From: Heligmosomoides polygyrus polygyrus
Taxonomy: Eukaryota > Nematoda > Chromadorea > Rhabditida > Heligmosomidae
Assembly: GCA_947396885.1 (NCBI GenBank)
Contig: OX377205.1
Location: forward strand, 55,474,676-55,538,675
Reading direction: 5' to 3'
Length of the DNA: 64,000 nt
A program made the position numbers and the translations under genes. The notes beneath the pieces were generated by a model. That model had not been told where the DNA came from, searched no databases, and saw nothing but the letters and a program-made list of their open reading frames with translations. Shown piece after piece: positions 54,501 through 63,124 of this stretch. The first letter of the stretch is position 1; each line of letters begins with the position of its first letter.

Positions 54501-54953
54501 GGTGAAGTGGAGTGTTGTCCATGGGTAGCGGTCTCTTCACGCTGTACCCCCAAACATTTGCCCCGGTGTGGACTTACAATTAGCTGCTTCAACGTGACAT
54601 ACATCGGGGTGGCGTCTGAAACGCAGAAGCAGTGCGTTCCAGTGCTCAGGTCAGCCGTACAACGAGAAAAGCGATATGTGGGCATTGGGCTGCATTCTAT
54701 ACGAGATGACGTGCCTGCAAAAGGCCTTCGAAGGCGAAAATCTTCCAGCCTTGGTCAACAAAATCATGACGGTGCGTTCGTTTCCTTCCTTTCTTCGGGC
54801 TCTTTAATAATATGAGACTGTTTGGTGAAACGCTGATTTCAGTGTACGTACGCACCTGTTCGAGGCCCGTATTCGTCCGAAATTAAGCTGTTGGTTCGTG
54901 AACTCCTCCAACTTGATCCCGAAGCTCGACCTCGTGCCGCTGAAGCGCTACGG
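42450..54953 (+). CDS. nekl-2: NIMA-related kinase NEKL-2 (NEK8/NEK9 type), seven exons found
   Basis: The joined exons encode 272 residues covering a complete Ser/Thr kinase domain, with phases agreeing at all six junctions. Seen in order: glycine loop GKGAFGSAV (28-36), ATP-binding Lys50 in VIIKEI, alphaC Glu68, hinge IEMEFADGG (95-103), catalytic loop HRDLKTANV (142-150, Asp144), DFG at 162-164 within KIGDFGISK, activation segment VGTPYYISPEM (182-192), SDMWALGC (202-209) and the closing LDPEARPRA. GTLAQ, FGISK and YISPE are typical of NEK8 and NEK9. In C. elegans the orthologue NEKL-2 acts in molting and clathrin-dependent trafficking and, as I recall, lacks the RCC1 repeats of the vertebrate proteins. 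The start ATG has an adenine-rich context (gaaaATGG). The 3' exon(s) and stop after 54953 are not identified. It could alternatively be named NEK8-like. Confidence 0.85.
42668..42783 (+). CDS. nekl-2: nekl-2 exon 2
   Basis: Acceptor gagtcag/gc, donor gaa/gtaggt. It encodes AFGSAVLYRRKEDSSLVIIK and runs to LALNE, including Lys50 and Glu68. Intron 1 is 130 bp. Confidence 0.88.
43528..43570 (+). ncRNA. PLE-type hammerhead-like core in intron 2
   Basis: CTGAAGA, a gtcgtgaagtc spacer, then GAAACGCGTC, followed by cagtccctgc-aaataaag. It resembles the cores at 6029, 20826 and 49575 but is more diverged (GAAACGCGTC instead of GAAACGTC). Confidence 0.35.
43618..44658 (+). mobile_element. tRNA-derived SINE, second copy, split by an RTE insertion
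   Basis: The sequence matches the SINE at 19267-19561 from ggcgcgtg through ggttcctggttcggatttcc and the shared body, breaks at 43876, and resumes at 44634 with gccgtcctttatcctttat. No convincing TSD for the SINE itself. Confidence 0.85.
43877..44617. mobile_element. Twin-primed RTE family A insertion, 16-bp TSD
   Basis: aaagggattgaagaac lies at 43861-43876 and 44618-44633. The left part, 43877-44070, is the RTE 3' end on the minus strand (HPDQAFDREKWRHHTR, KRPRGRP). The right part, 44071-44617, is the endonuclease region on the plus strand (GDLNGHVG, IDYVPVRRRD, TQHRPLICSL). A 16-bp stretch (caagtccatatgcaa) is duplicated in tandem at 43990-44020. Confidence 0.85.
45197..45300 (+). CDS. nekl-2: nekl-2 exon 3
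   Basis: Acceptor ccattcag/gt, donor gagg/gtgaga. It encodes VNLLSRIEHPNIISYYDSFE to EFADG. Intron 2 is 2413 bp and holds a SINE with a nested RTE insertion. Confidence 0.9.
45357..45476 (+). CDS. nekl-2: nekl-2 exon 4
   Basis: Acceptor cgctcag/ca, donor cacag/gtaaat. It encodes TLAQYLVKC to YLHDNSVLH and splits the HRD arginine codon. Intron 3 is only 56 bp. Confidence 0.9.
45829..45976 (+). CDS. nekl-2: nekl-2 exon 5
   Basis: Acceptor atttcag/ag, donor gagatg/gtaggt. It encodes DLKTANVFLMKDGFVKIGDF to ISPEM: the catalytic loop, DFG and the activation segment. Intron 4 is 352 bp. Confidence 0.92.
46550..48115 (+). mobile_element. 5'-truncated RTE family A in nekl-2 intron 5, 17-bp TSD
   Basis: gctaagggatgctttag is at 46550-46566 and 48099-48115. 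The insert of 1532 bp ends with cgct followed by a GAA repeat tail. Confidence 0.93.
46567..48020 (+). pseudogene. RTE family A reverse transcriptase domain
   Basis: It enters at YFERISTEEFAHP and continues with GKATGPDDIA, FNQVVAEKKAPGSW, NYRPIRLLSHSMKIFERIVD, GFVAGSGTIDAIHAARLL and FLDLEKAFDRAPREV (motif A). An in-frame TAA at 47127 follows, then HGVPEELIEWVRILY, VHQSSALSPLLF (motif B with Q-S-S for the usual Q-G-S), a deletion of about ten codons, and LLYADDVMLAS (motif C). The C-terminus RWTAGVTRLDRIGN and RWYGHVLRA ends early (DLKHLIA) through a small deletion. Same sense as the host gene. Confidence 0.9.
48116..49500. other. Intron 5 sequence without recognised features
   Basis: Only short frames. 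48790-48930 is a GC-rich stretch with a degenerate duplication of gcgaagcccgcaaccgacgc. Nothing codes convincingly. Confidence 0.45.
49508..49744. repeat. Inverted pair of PLE-type terminal sequences
   Basis: About 115 bases on the left (agtcagttgcgttttctgt...gcctgacgtttcgac) reappear inverted on the right (gtccggccctgc...acagaaaacgcaactgact). The left arm, read on the minus strand, contains CTGAAGA, a GAC...GTC stem and GAAACGTC. The right arm, read on the plus strand, has a degraded core ending TTGAAACGTCC. Confidence 0.65.
49575..49615 (-). ncRNA. PLE-type hammerhead-like core
   Basis: Minus strand: CTGAAGA, t, GAC-acgaa-GTC, GAAACGTC, aggcactg. Same design as at 6029 and 20826, with compensating stem changes (GGC/GCC, GACG/CGTC and GAC/GTC at the three sites). 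Confidence 0.4.
49745..54642. other. Rest of nekl-2 intron 5: no confirmed gene
   Basis: Seen: a G12 run (50364-50375), a C9 run (51218-51226), a pseudo-tRNA-like stretch at 51838-51890, another possible A/B-box pair at 52187-52250, and a palindrome around ctccgcca at 52143-52190. At 51525-51655 one frame (HEHIHPANGVGQIYASIEDA and on to a stop) has exon-like composition, but I cannot place it. The segment 53100-54000 is GC-richer and free of signals I know; it could be noncoding retroelement sequence. Confidence 0.4.
51838..51890 (+). repeat. Single diverged relative of the tRNA-like head
   Basis: ggcgtagagtatatccgccc and ggaggtgcgggttcgagt match the array heads at 39774-41524, including the B box, but the 3' acceptor side is lost and no 281-bp linker follows. 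Confidence 0.6.
54643..54771 (+). CDS. nekl-2: nekl-2 exon 6
   Basis: Acceptor gttccag/tg, donor acg/gtgcgt. It encodes CSGQPYNEKSDMWALGCILY to ALVNKIMT. It is separated from exon 5 by 8666 bp; frame and homology are continuous across that gap. Confidence 0.9.
54843..54953 (+). CDS. nekl-2: nekl-2 exon 7
   Basis: Acceptor gatttcag/tg, donor cgg/gtaggg. It encodes CTYAPVRGPYSSEIKLLVRE to RAAEALR, the C-terminal helices of the kinase fold. Intron 6 is 71 bp. The next exon is not found. Confidence 0.85.
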
Positions 54954-57280
54954 GTAGGGTTTGCTCTCGATTCTTTGCATCACATCAATTTTGTGTCAGG
55001 ACTACTAGGCGGACCGGCATACCACGTCTGCTGGACTCGGTTTTTCCTTATGCCGTGCAAACATTCTAGGATCTCATCACTAGTCATGGCTTTACCCTCA
55101 CAAGTAAATCTCAGTGTTTGTCTCAATGAGCGTGGTTTCGTGCGCCAACCTAAAGGCCAAAATGATGTAAATATTTTTATCACAATTCCTCGTCTTCCTG
55201 AAGCAAGGCGGCTACCCTAACTGAGGCCAGTAGGTTGCTGCTGGACACACGGTTTAAAGGAGAACACTAACCACTTATCAGAATGTGGGCTCTTACTGTA
55301 GTATACCTAGATACGATGCTTTCTAATTAATTATTTTTATCATTGTTAGTCACACGTTGAAGGAAACAAAGGATTCCATAAAGCGAACTAACTAACCTTG
55401 GCGTTAAAAAAAAGAAAAAAGAAGGAAGAAAAGGGAAACAATACGGGATTTATGTAAAATTGAGGAAGATAAGGAGATGCATACAAGTGGTTTAGTAGCG
55501 CACAAATCGACCAAGTAAATGTGGAAGATTTTAGCATTGAATTACTTAGTTGGCTAAGGAGCAGTGGGCAGGAAAAAGAACACGGTGCAGAGCAGAAGCC
55601 GGCTCCCGACACTACAAATCAAATCAAATCACTACTATAGATGACAACGGGCTGTGATATGGACCTTATTTAGATCCTTACTGACATATGGAGGTTGGTA
55701 CGCTTCCCAGTAGGTTACCCTGATGGGAGGACATAAGCCAAGTCTATCTGCTTGCATTTTCATGGGAAGGATAGCTGATATGAAACTCGAGACATACAGT
55801 GTCCCAGGTATATAAATGTTCGCACAGAAAAGAATGCGTGAGAGGCACATGCAGTAAAGCTGTTAAAAATAAGCAGAGCGGTAGGGGATGAGAGTGAAAT
55901 ACACTACGCTACACATATAATGACGCGCACAAAACAGCTAATCCATGTAGATAGTTGTAAGCGCAGGCTCATCAGCTAGAAATCTTTCACGGCAGGAGGA
56001 GAAGCGCGATGTCGGACTACTATCTGAAATTTTCATTTACAGTTCAATTAAGTTATAGGTCTAACCCCATGTGTTATGTCATCACTGATCGTTCTAGAAC
56101 TTTCCCGACAGGATGTGAGACCAACTACATGTAGGCAAAAGACGTCTCATGAACTCTCCATTCCGGCGGTCCAGAGCGGATGCCAACGGAGCTACGTCAA
56201 ACAGCCAAGCAACATAGGGCACTAGGACCTATGTAGCAATTGGGCAGCGGAAGAAGACGGACGAACGAAGGACATCGTAGTGATCCGTAGGTGAGGTCGA
56301 CGCTGGGGGAGACACGACGTCCCACGAAGAGGCCACTTAGCCATGTACGTGGCGGCGCTGCTACGAGGTGAACACACCTAGTGCACCGAGGCTAGGTAGA
56401 CTGTGGCGCAACATTGCGCAGCTGGAAATATGGTTCAAACAGCGCAGGTATTGAATGTGGTGGCGGTTGCTGAGTCCAACTTAAAAATGAGCAGATGACT
56501 GGGGCTTGAGCAAATGGATTGTCGAAATGAGGGCGAGTTCCCGTCTTTAGACGAAGGAGTCGTTATGCAAGCAATTCCACTGTGCTGTCTTTATAAGAAA
56601 GGAGTTCTCGTGGCTAGCTGTGTGAGGCTTTTCTGGTCTGATGCGGAGAGGGTGCCCTGCCAATCTACTACTATTCGGCGGTGGCTCACAAAGAAGACTC
56701 AGAAATGCTAACAAGGAAAGGTTCCAATTCAAGGTGGGCTTTTGCAATACTACAGTTATGGCCCTAGCCTTTTCAAAAATGCCGAAAAATCCGCATTTTC
56801 CCGGCTTTTTCGGACTTTCGAAATAACTTCCTTCAAAATTAACTAATTGAGAAAACAAGCACATTTATGAGTTCAGCAGCTCAAGCTCTATCAGATAGCG
56901 TAGAACAGTTGTCAAAAATTTCAAAATTGAACGAATTTTCCCAAATTTTAATTTTACGTTAAAAATTGCGAATGGCTGTCGCGCACGAGTTGTCCGCCCC
57001 AAACCGTCGGAAATCGCTGCATGCTCATAATTCCTCTAATTCTAATTGGTACCGTTCGATTCGCCTCTTCGAGATCTACACAACCGTATATACAACTTTG
57101 TCAGACTGCCGCATTTTCGTAGAGGGTGATCAAAAATGACTGAAGCAGACCTTTTGGGATTGGAGAAGCTTATATTCCAGGACTTGCATGTTCTGGAATT
57201 ATCTCGAGCATGACGCAAAGTGCTCTGTCATACCAAGAATCCTCCGAGAGTGCGCCGCACACAATGCATATAGGATCTCG
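54954..57280. other. Downstream of exon 7: no confirmed exon
   Basis: I looked for continuation of the kinase protein and found no frame with convincing splice sites. The region is AT-rich to mixed with short frames only. Confidence 0.4.
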
Positions 57281-57545
57281 GATATTCGGGTTCGACAAGC
57301 CGAACCGAATAACAACACGAGCCACGCGGTCGCGAGGCTCGAGTTGCTATAGGGCGAAAACGCTGTTGCTATCCGGGAGAAGCCGGTCAACTTAGGGGCC
57401 GCTCGTGTTGCTATCCTGTTGCAAGTAGCAGTTGCCGTTCGGTTGCTAGACGGTTGCAGGATATTCGTGGCTTCAGTACGATAAACGTGCCTTCGTATCC
57501 CCGCTGCTTATGCAGCCATATCCACTATATCCATCTCGTATATAC
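57281..57545 (+). repeat. Dispersed repeat module, copy 1
   Basis: Shared with 58625-58905: gacaagccgaaccgaata, ggtcgcgaggctcgagttgc, tgcaagtagcagttgc, ccttcgtatccccgctgctt. Both copies run into a TATACA-rich tail, so the tail is part of the module. Confidence 0.75.
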
Positions 57546-57650
57546 ATATATATGTATATATATTTGTGTATGTACACATGTGCATACATACCTATACGTA
57601 TGCACACGTATGTATATATATATATACATATATATGTATATAGTATGTGG
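57536..57650. repeat. TATACA/TATGTA-rich microsatellite tail
   Basis: Alternating purine-pyrimidine repeats following module copy 1. Confidence 0.85.
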
Positions 57651-57836
57651 ATACGATCGCCCCAGTACTGTGGGCAGACTCGTCCAATTCTTAGCGTACA
57701 AGTTGTCGCTACCCTTGGCTATTTGCTCCCAAGTACAAGAACGTATGCGTAACGTACATGGAAGACATGACCACCTGGTGCTATATCAGTTGCTGCCATT
57801 TCTCCACAAGAACTAACAATAACACCTTTCATCTGG

Positions 57837-58000
57837 GGCCGGATTCGTCGTCGACTTACAGCGATTTAACAGGGAAAATACATCCGAAATCCCTGATAGC
57901 GCGACTTCTCAAGCAATATGGTGAAATATTTGCCGCGTCATCAGACATTTCGGCTGTATTTTCTCTGTTAAATCGCTCTAAGTTGACGATGAATCCGGCC
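57837..58000. mobile_element. 164-bp MITE, 5-bp TSD
   Basis: ggccggattcgtcgtcgact at the left and its near-inverse (agttgacgatgaatccggcc) at the right continue pairing through cagcgatttaacag and ctgttaaatcgct for about 50 bases. TCTGG is at 57832-57836 and 58001-58005. Confidence 0.8.
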
Positions 58001-58005
58001 TCTGG

Positions 58006-58624
58006 TTCCTTAACAGTACAGATTCGTAACTAGCACCCCTCCCCCGTCTACATTCAGAATTGCACTCAAAAATGCGATCACACATTGAACAATGTTTTGA
58101 ATTTCTTTTCATTTCAATGCAATATCAGTGAAAAATTGAGGAAGACTTTCTCTCCTCACGAACCAACTGTCTCCGCTGTGCACCAGAATGGCAGAAGCGA
58201 GCAATGCAGGAATCAGGGTTTTCTTAAGTAGCCTCCGAATATGTTTTTGTGCAGCTCTGAGGAAAGGCATATGGGAAGGCACAATCAATTGACCGACTTA
58301 TTTGATATTGATCCTGGGTCATAGCAGTAACTACGAAAACAAAGCAAAAAATAAAGGGGCACGTTGCAAAGGTAACTCTCTATAGTGGCAGTGGATGTAA
58401 AGAACATGGGAAACGTTAAGAAACGAAGATTAGGCAGTAGCTTTAGACGTTAAAACAAGAAACAAGGAGGCTATCAATACATCGCTTTTTCTTGCAACAT
58501 TGCGTTCCTAAGCTCTAATTTCTTTCTTGCGGTGCGAGCATGTATTGATAGGCACACCTTTTCGCGCCGCGCGCCACCGCCCCCGATCACGGTAGCATGG
58601 CGTGTTGTTGAGCCCGCCTCGGAC
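58006..58624. other. No gene seen
   Basis: AT-rich with short frames; no motif recognised. Confidence 0.5.
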
Positions 58625-58905
58625 GGCAATTTCGCGTCGACTCGAACATTCAGTTCGACGAGCCGAACCGAATAGCAACCCGCGGTCGCGAGGCTCGAGT
58701 TGCTATTGGGGGAGGGGAACCGATCAAGTGGGAGGTAGCTCCTGTTGCTATTCTAATGCAAGTAGCAGTTGCGTTCGGTTACTATTGTGCTGATGTTCGG
58801 TTGCTACTGTGTTGCCGTCGGTTACTAGATGGTTGCAGTATTACCGTGCCTTCGGTCCGACAACCGTGCCTTCGTATCCCCGCTGCTTGTGCACCTTATA
58901 TCCAC
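58625..58905 (+). repeat. Dispersed repeat module, copy 2
   Basis: Same order of shared blocks as copy 1, with an expanded internal run of ttcggtta-ct words. Confidence 0.75.
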
Positions 58906-59165
58906 ATATAACTACGCACATACATTCATACATACATATATATAAACATATATGTGCATATATGTACACATATTTCTCTATACACACTTGTATATTATAC
59001 TTATATGGTGGGATATATACACATGTATATACATGAATGTAAATTTATATACATATAGGCATACATCTATGTATATATACATATATGTGAATATATGTAT
59101 GTATACACATGTATGTAAATAACTATACATGTATACATACATGTATTATATATGTATACATATCG
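58899..59165. repeat. TATACA/TATGTA-rich microsatellite tail
   Basis: A longer version of the tail after module copy 1. Confidence 0.85.
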
Positions 59166-60213
59166 GAGGTGTGCGCGAATGAAATGTTGAATTTTTTAAA
59201 TCGTAAACTGTATATCGTGAGAGTCACCTGGCCTGTGGTGCAGTAGATCTAAATTTCCAGAGGGTTTTTTCTGCTAATGTTAACCAGAAGTGATTCAATA
59301 TTTGCTTGTTTGTCGTGTTATTTTTAGCTAAATCTGAACAGTTTCCTTACCAAACTATTTTCACATTTTGCGCCTTCTTGCTATTAAGACATATTCATTT
59401 CAACTTTCACACTTTTCAGGAAAGTGGAAACAACTGTAGATTCAAAAACCTTACCTTAGCCTATGTATGGTATTCCAACAATAAGCCTGCATCGTTTGAA
59501 TGTTCATTAAATTCCTAACTTTCTTCAATTTTTTAGCCACTGACCAATGCTTCGGAAACAGGAAGAGCGCATGTTGTAATCCAACAAACATAGTGAGTCA
59601 TGCGACAGGATTGGGCTATGCGTAGTGAGTGAACGCATGACGCAATCCTATCGTTTGACGCACCAAAAGATCTCCTCTTTTCTACATTTTCAAACTAGTC
59701 CACGGACATTCCTATAGCAGACGGATAAGAGAGTTTTGGCCGCCGAAACAGTATGACCATATTTCTTGGACATTTTTTGTAGTCGCTTTAAAATGGGAAG
59801 GTTAACGTATTCCTTGAGGCAACCTTCTTGAGCCATCCTCAATTTGATTCTATAGACGAGGCAATTTTGATTTGGAAGGTATCTGGATTGATTTATAAGT
59901 AATCTCATTTGAGTTGTGAGTTGAAAAGAACGTAAAACGGTCCAGTTTGAGTTCGCAGAAGTCCATTTTAAACGCAGCAAGTGAAAACGGTACACAGACC
60001 TTTGCAAAAAGGTTACAGTTTACAGTCAGAGCGGCCGGGAGGCCGCTGTGACGGCTGGCATATTTGATCAAAAGACACGGCCACAACTGTGTTTTGACAG
60101 GATGTAGGACCGTGGCCGGAGCGGAGTCCAGAATCACAGTTAGTCTCTTTTAAAGACCTGAAAAGGAGGGGTAAAAACGTGTCAGCAACACTCGTCAACC
60201 CCTATGACACCGC
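59166..60213. other. No confirmed gene; one unplaced minus-strand frame
   Basis: The minus strand at 60007-59690 reads LKWTSANSNWTVLRSFQLTT, IKLRMAQEGCLKEYV and KYGHTVSAAKTLLSVCYRNV, ending in a stop. The composition looks like real protein, perhaps a transposon domain, but I do not recognise the family. Above it, 60105-60145 duplicates sequence found in the inverted repeat arms at 60700 and 63100. Confidence 0.35.
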
Positions 60214-60310
60214 ACGAGATGAGTCTCAGTGGGGCGGTCGGTAGTACTGCCGCCTCATGGAAGCACACCTGCGGGCTTTTCAGTTCGAGTCCGCCTGCTG
60301 CCAATATTTT
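60214..60310 (+). repeat. tRNA-like SINE head
   Basis: gtctcagtggggcggtcggt and cagttcgagtccgcctgctg are A-box and B-box like. The surrounding 225 bases recur in direct orientation at 62192-62418. Confidence 0.55.
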
Positions 60311-60424
60311 TGCACATATTGGTTTGTTGTTATTAGGCTTTCTCATGATTACAGGAGTCAATTTTAGATCATCAATGCTTACAACAAATTAAGCTGTCTA
60401 CTTGCGTCCTCATATGTGCTATTT

Positions 60425-60566
60425 TTTTCACAGCTGGCAGTTGGTTACGTCGATGTTCACCCAGTACCGTTCTCTACACGTACGGATTACGCGTTCAACG
60501 AAGAAGAAGTCATTCTTTGCGAGGGAGAAGATTGTTCCTCACTGGCTTTTGTAGGATGCTGCTGAC
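60425..60566 (+). pseudogene. DDE transposase C-terminal fragment, second locus
   Basis: AVGYVDVHPVPFSTRTDYAF then EDCSSLAFVGCC followed by a stop. It aligns residue by residue with the tail of the 10.3-12.4 kb transposon (GYADVHPGHFSTPADYAF, CSSLAFIRCC), so the same family also lies here, truncated inside the cysteine-rich end. Confidence 0.7.
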
Positions 60567-60582
60567 GTGACACGCGCTTGTG

Positions 60583-60685
60583 TTTTACAATACCGCTCAA
60601 ATTCTTTGCAAAAAAGACGCTTTGTGACGGATTAATCCGTCGCAAAGCGTCTTTTTTTGCAAAGAATTTGAGCGGTATTGTAAAA
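60583..60685. repeat. 103-bp near-perfect palindrome
   Basis: ttttacaataccgctcaaat through gacgctttg is mirrored around gacggattaatccgtc at the centre, with only about two imperfections. There is no spacer, so it would extrude as a cruciform. Confidence 0.9.
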
Positions 60686-61310
60686 GCGATGCCATTTTGA
60701 CAGGATGTAGTACCCTGAGAGCGGAGTCCAGAATTACAGCTAGTTTTTGCTGATCGCTTTTTTAACGACCTGAAAGAGGTGTGAAAACGTGTGCGCAACA
60801 AATGCCAATCTCTATCACTACCAGAGATGTGCGGAATTTCCGTTTCCGTGTTCCGGTCTCCGGCTATTTTGAGCTCTTCCGTTCCGTTCCGTGTTCCGCA
60901 TATTTTTGGACCGGAAGGCGGAAACGAAATGGGCAGTGTTCCACACTAGTTTTATATTGAACACAATCAGCTTATCAATTAAAAAGGGTTCTTCTTCATA
61001 TAATTGTGAGAGAAATACTGTTTGAAAACTCTAGTATTAATATTCTTGAAGTTGGTTAGACTACCAAAAAAAAAACACTCAGAAATGGCAACGGCTGGGT
61101 GCAGGGCAAAACTAATGTGCCACAAAGGCTACGTGTGCATCGTATGCTAAGAAAATGCACTCAACATTTGAATGATCATAAAATTCTTGATCTTGATAGT
61201 TACAAATAGCTACAAAAACTTTGAAAGCATATAACGCAGTATTATGATCAAAGGTGCAGATTTCAATTTTTAATTTTGTTAGGTTTGTTACTCGTCCATG
61301 TGGAGTTATG
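60686..61310. repeat. Long inverted repeat, left arm
   Basis: 625 bases from gcgatgccattttgacagga to tggagttatg. It contains the terminus-like cagagatgtgcggaa at 60822 and CGTTTCCG/CGGAA-rich sequence. Its mirror is 62501-63124. Confidence 0.92.
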
Positions 61311-62500
61311 CGATTCATTTTTTAATAAAGCATCACGAATATCTACCATGAGCTATTAATTTGGTGACTTATTGACTTCCCAAACAAAACTATTGCTTCG
61401 AGAACCATCTAGGAGCTGTCCAGCTGTGTCATCTTGGGCGTAGGATTCTAGGCTGACATAGACTGAATACTCCCGTCGAAGTGTAGATCCACCATGACTA
61501 ATCAGCCATCCAGTTATTATCTTATAACCCAGAATGAATTCTGAGTACTAGTTTTGGTGATTACAATGTAACTGCTAATGTTGAGCATGCAGATATCTGT
61601 GCAGTCACCACGTCGTCCATGATGCCACAGGTTTCTAAAAATGTTGAGAGGAATCTCTCTCCTGGTATTGAAATGATCTAGTTGGCTACTCTAGTCTTGG
61701 ACTTCACACAAGTCAGTTTTTTTTGGGAGGGGGGGGGGTCTGTAGGTAACCTAACCTCAGGTGGTTAAGTCAGTAAAATCTACCGTTAAAATAAAAAGTA
61801 GCAATCAAAAAGTTCAGCGAAAACCCCGTCGCAGGAACTAGATATGGAAAGGCTGCATGCTGAAATGGTGAGAAATAGTGAGATAGGACCCTGAATTTGT
61901 TTTCGTTTATTGCTCTAACCATAGCTGAAAGGTTATCATAACAATATTATGAATTCATGTCTCGTTAGTTATGTTATGGCGAGGATGAGCATTGAACTGT
62001 GGAAGATTCTGCTGCTCGCAAAGTACTGAGCAAGAGAAAGTGCAAAAGAAGCCGCTTCTGACCCCGTTTCAGATTCACTTTTAAAAAATGGCGAACATGT
62101 GTCACTTCCGTTTCCGGGTTTCGTATTCCGATTTCCGGCCATTTTGAGCGTTTCCGTTCCGTCTTTCGTCTTTGGTTCACTACCCACGAGATGTGTCTCG
62201 ATGGCGCAGTCGCTAGTGGTGCTGCCTCATAGGAGCACACCGGCGGGGTTTTTACCTCGAGTCCGCGTACTACTCATGTTTTTGCACATATTAATTTGTC
62301 GATATTACGCTTTCCCATGATCATAAAAGTCAATTTTAGACCATCAATGCTTTCAACAAACCAAGGCTGCCTACGCCTTCGAATGTACCAGTTTTTTTCG
62401 TTGGTGGCAGTTGGTGGCATCATTTCTGTGGAAATAAAAGGTCTTACTGCTCTTCCCTTTTAGTCAACAGCTATGTAACAAAACTATGATACAAGCTCCA
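61311..62500. other. Inverted-repeat spacer
   Basis: 1190 bases. It contains a G10 run at 61729-61738, a further CGTTTCCG-type block at 62098-62165 and the direct copy of the tRNA-like region at 62192-62418. There is no transposase frame. Confidence 0.6.
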
Positions 62501-63124
62501 CATAACTCCACATGGACGAGTAACAAACCTAACGAAATTAAAAATTGAAATCTGCACCTTTGATCATAATACTGCGTTATATGCTTTCAAAGTTTTTGTA
62601 GCTATTTGTAACTATCAAGATCAAGAATTTTATGATCATTCAAATGTTGAGTGCATTTTCTTAGCATACGATGCACACGTAGCCTTTGTGGCACATTAGT
62701 TTTGCCCTGCACCCAGCCGTTGCCATTTCTGAGTGTTTTTTTTTGGTAGTCTAACCAACTTCAAGAATATTAATACTAGAGTTTTCAAACAGTATTTCTC
62801 TCACAATTATATGAAGAAGAACCCTTTTTAATTGATAAGCTGATTGTGTTCAATATAAAACTAGTGTGGAACACTGCCCATTTCGTTTCCGCCTTCCGGT
62901 CCAAAAATATGCGGAACACGGAACGGAACGGAAGAGCTCAAAATGGCCGGAGACCGGAACACGGAAACTCAAATTCCGCACATCTCTGGTAGTGATAGAG
63001 ATTGGCATTTGTTGCGCACACGTTTTCACACCTCTTTCAGGTCGTTAAAAAAGCGATCAGCAAAAACTAGCTGTAATTCTGGACTCCGCTCTCAGGGTAC
63101 TACATCCTGTCAAAATGGCATCGC
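62501..63124. repeat. Long inverted repeat, right arm
   Basis: Reverse complement of 60686-61310 with very few differences. Open frames in it mirror those of the left arm and are not genes. Confidence 0.92.

Noticed and set aside
54891..55220. 109-codon frame as one exon
   Set aside because: Homology to the kinase ends at the donor gtaggg at 54954; the rest is intron-like.
60822..62988. A complete hAT element with CAGAGATGTGCGGAA termini
   Set aside because: Flanking sequence beyond the termini is inverted (tatcactac / gtagtgata), not directly duplicated, so these ends are internal to a longer inverted repeat.
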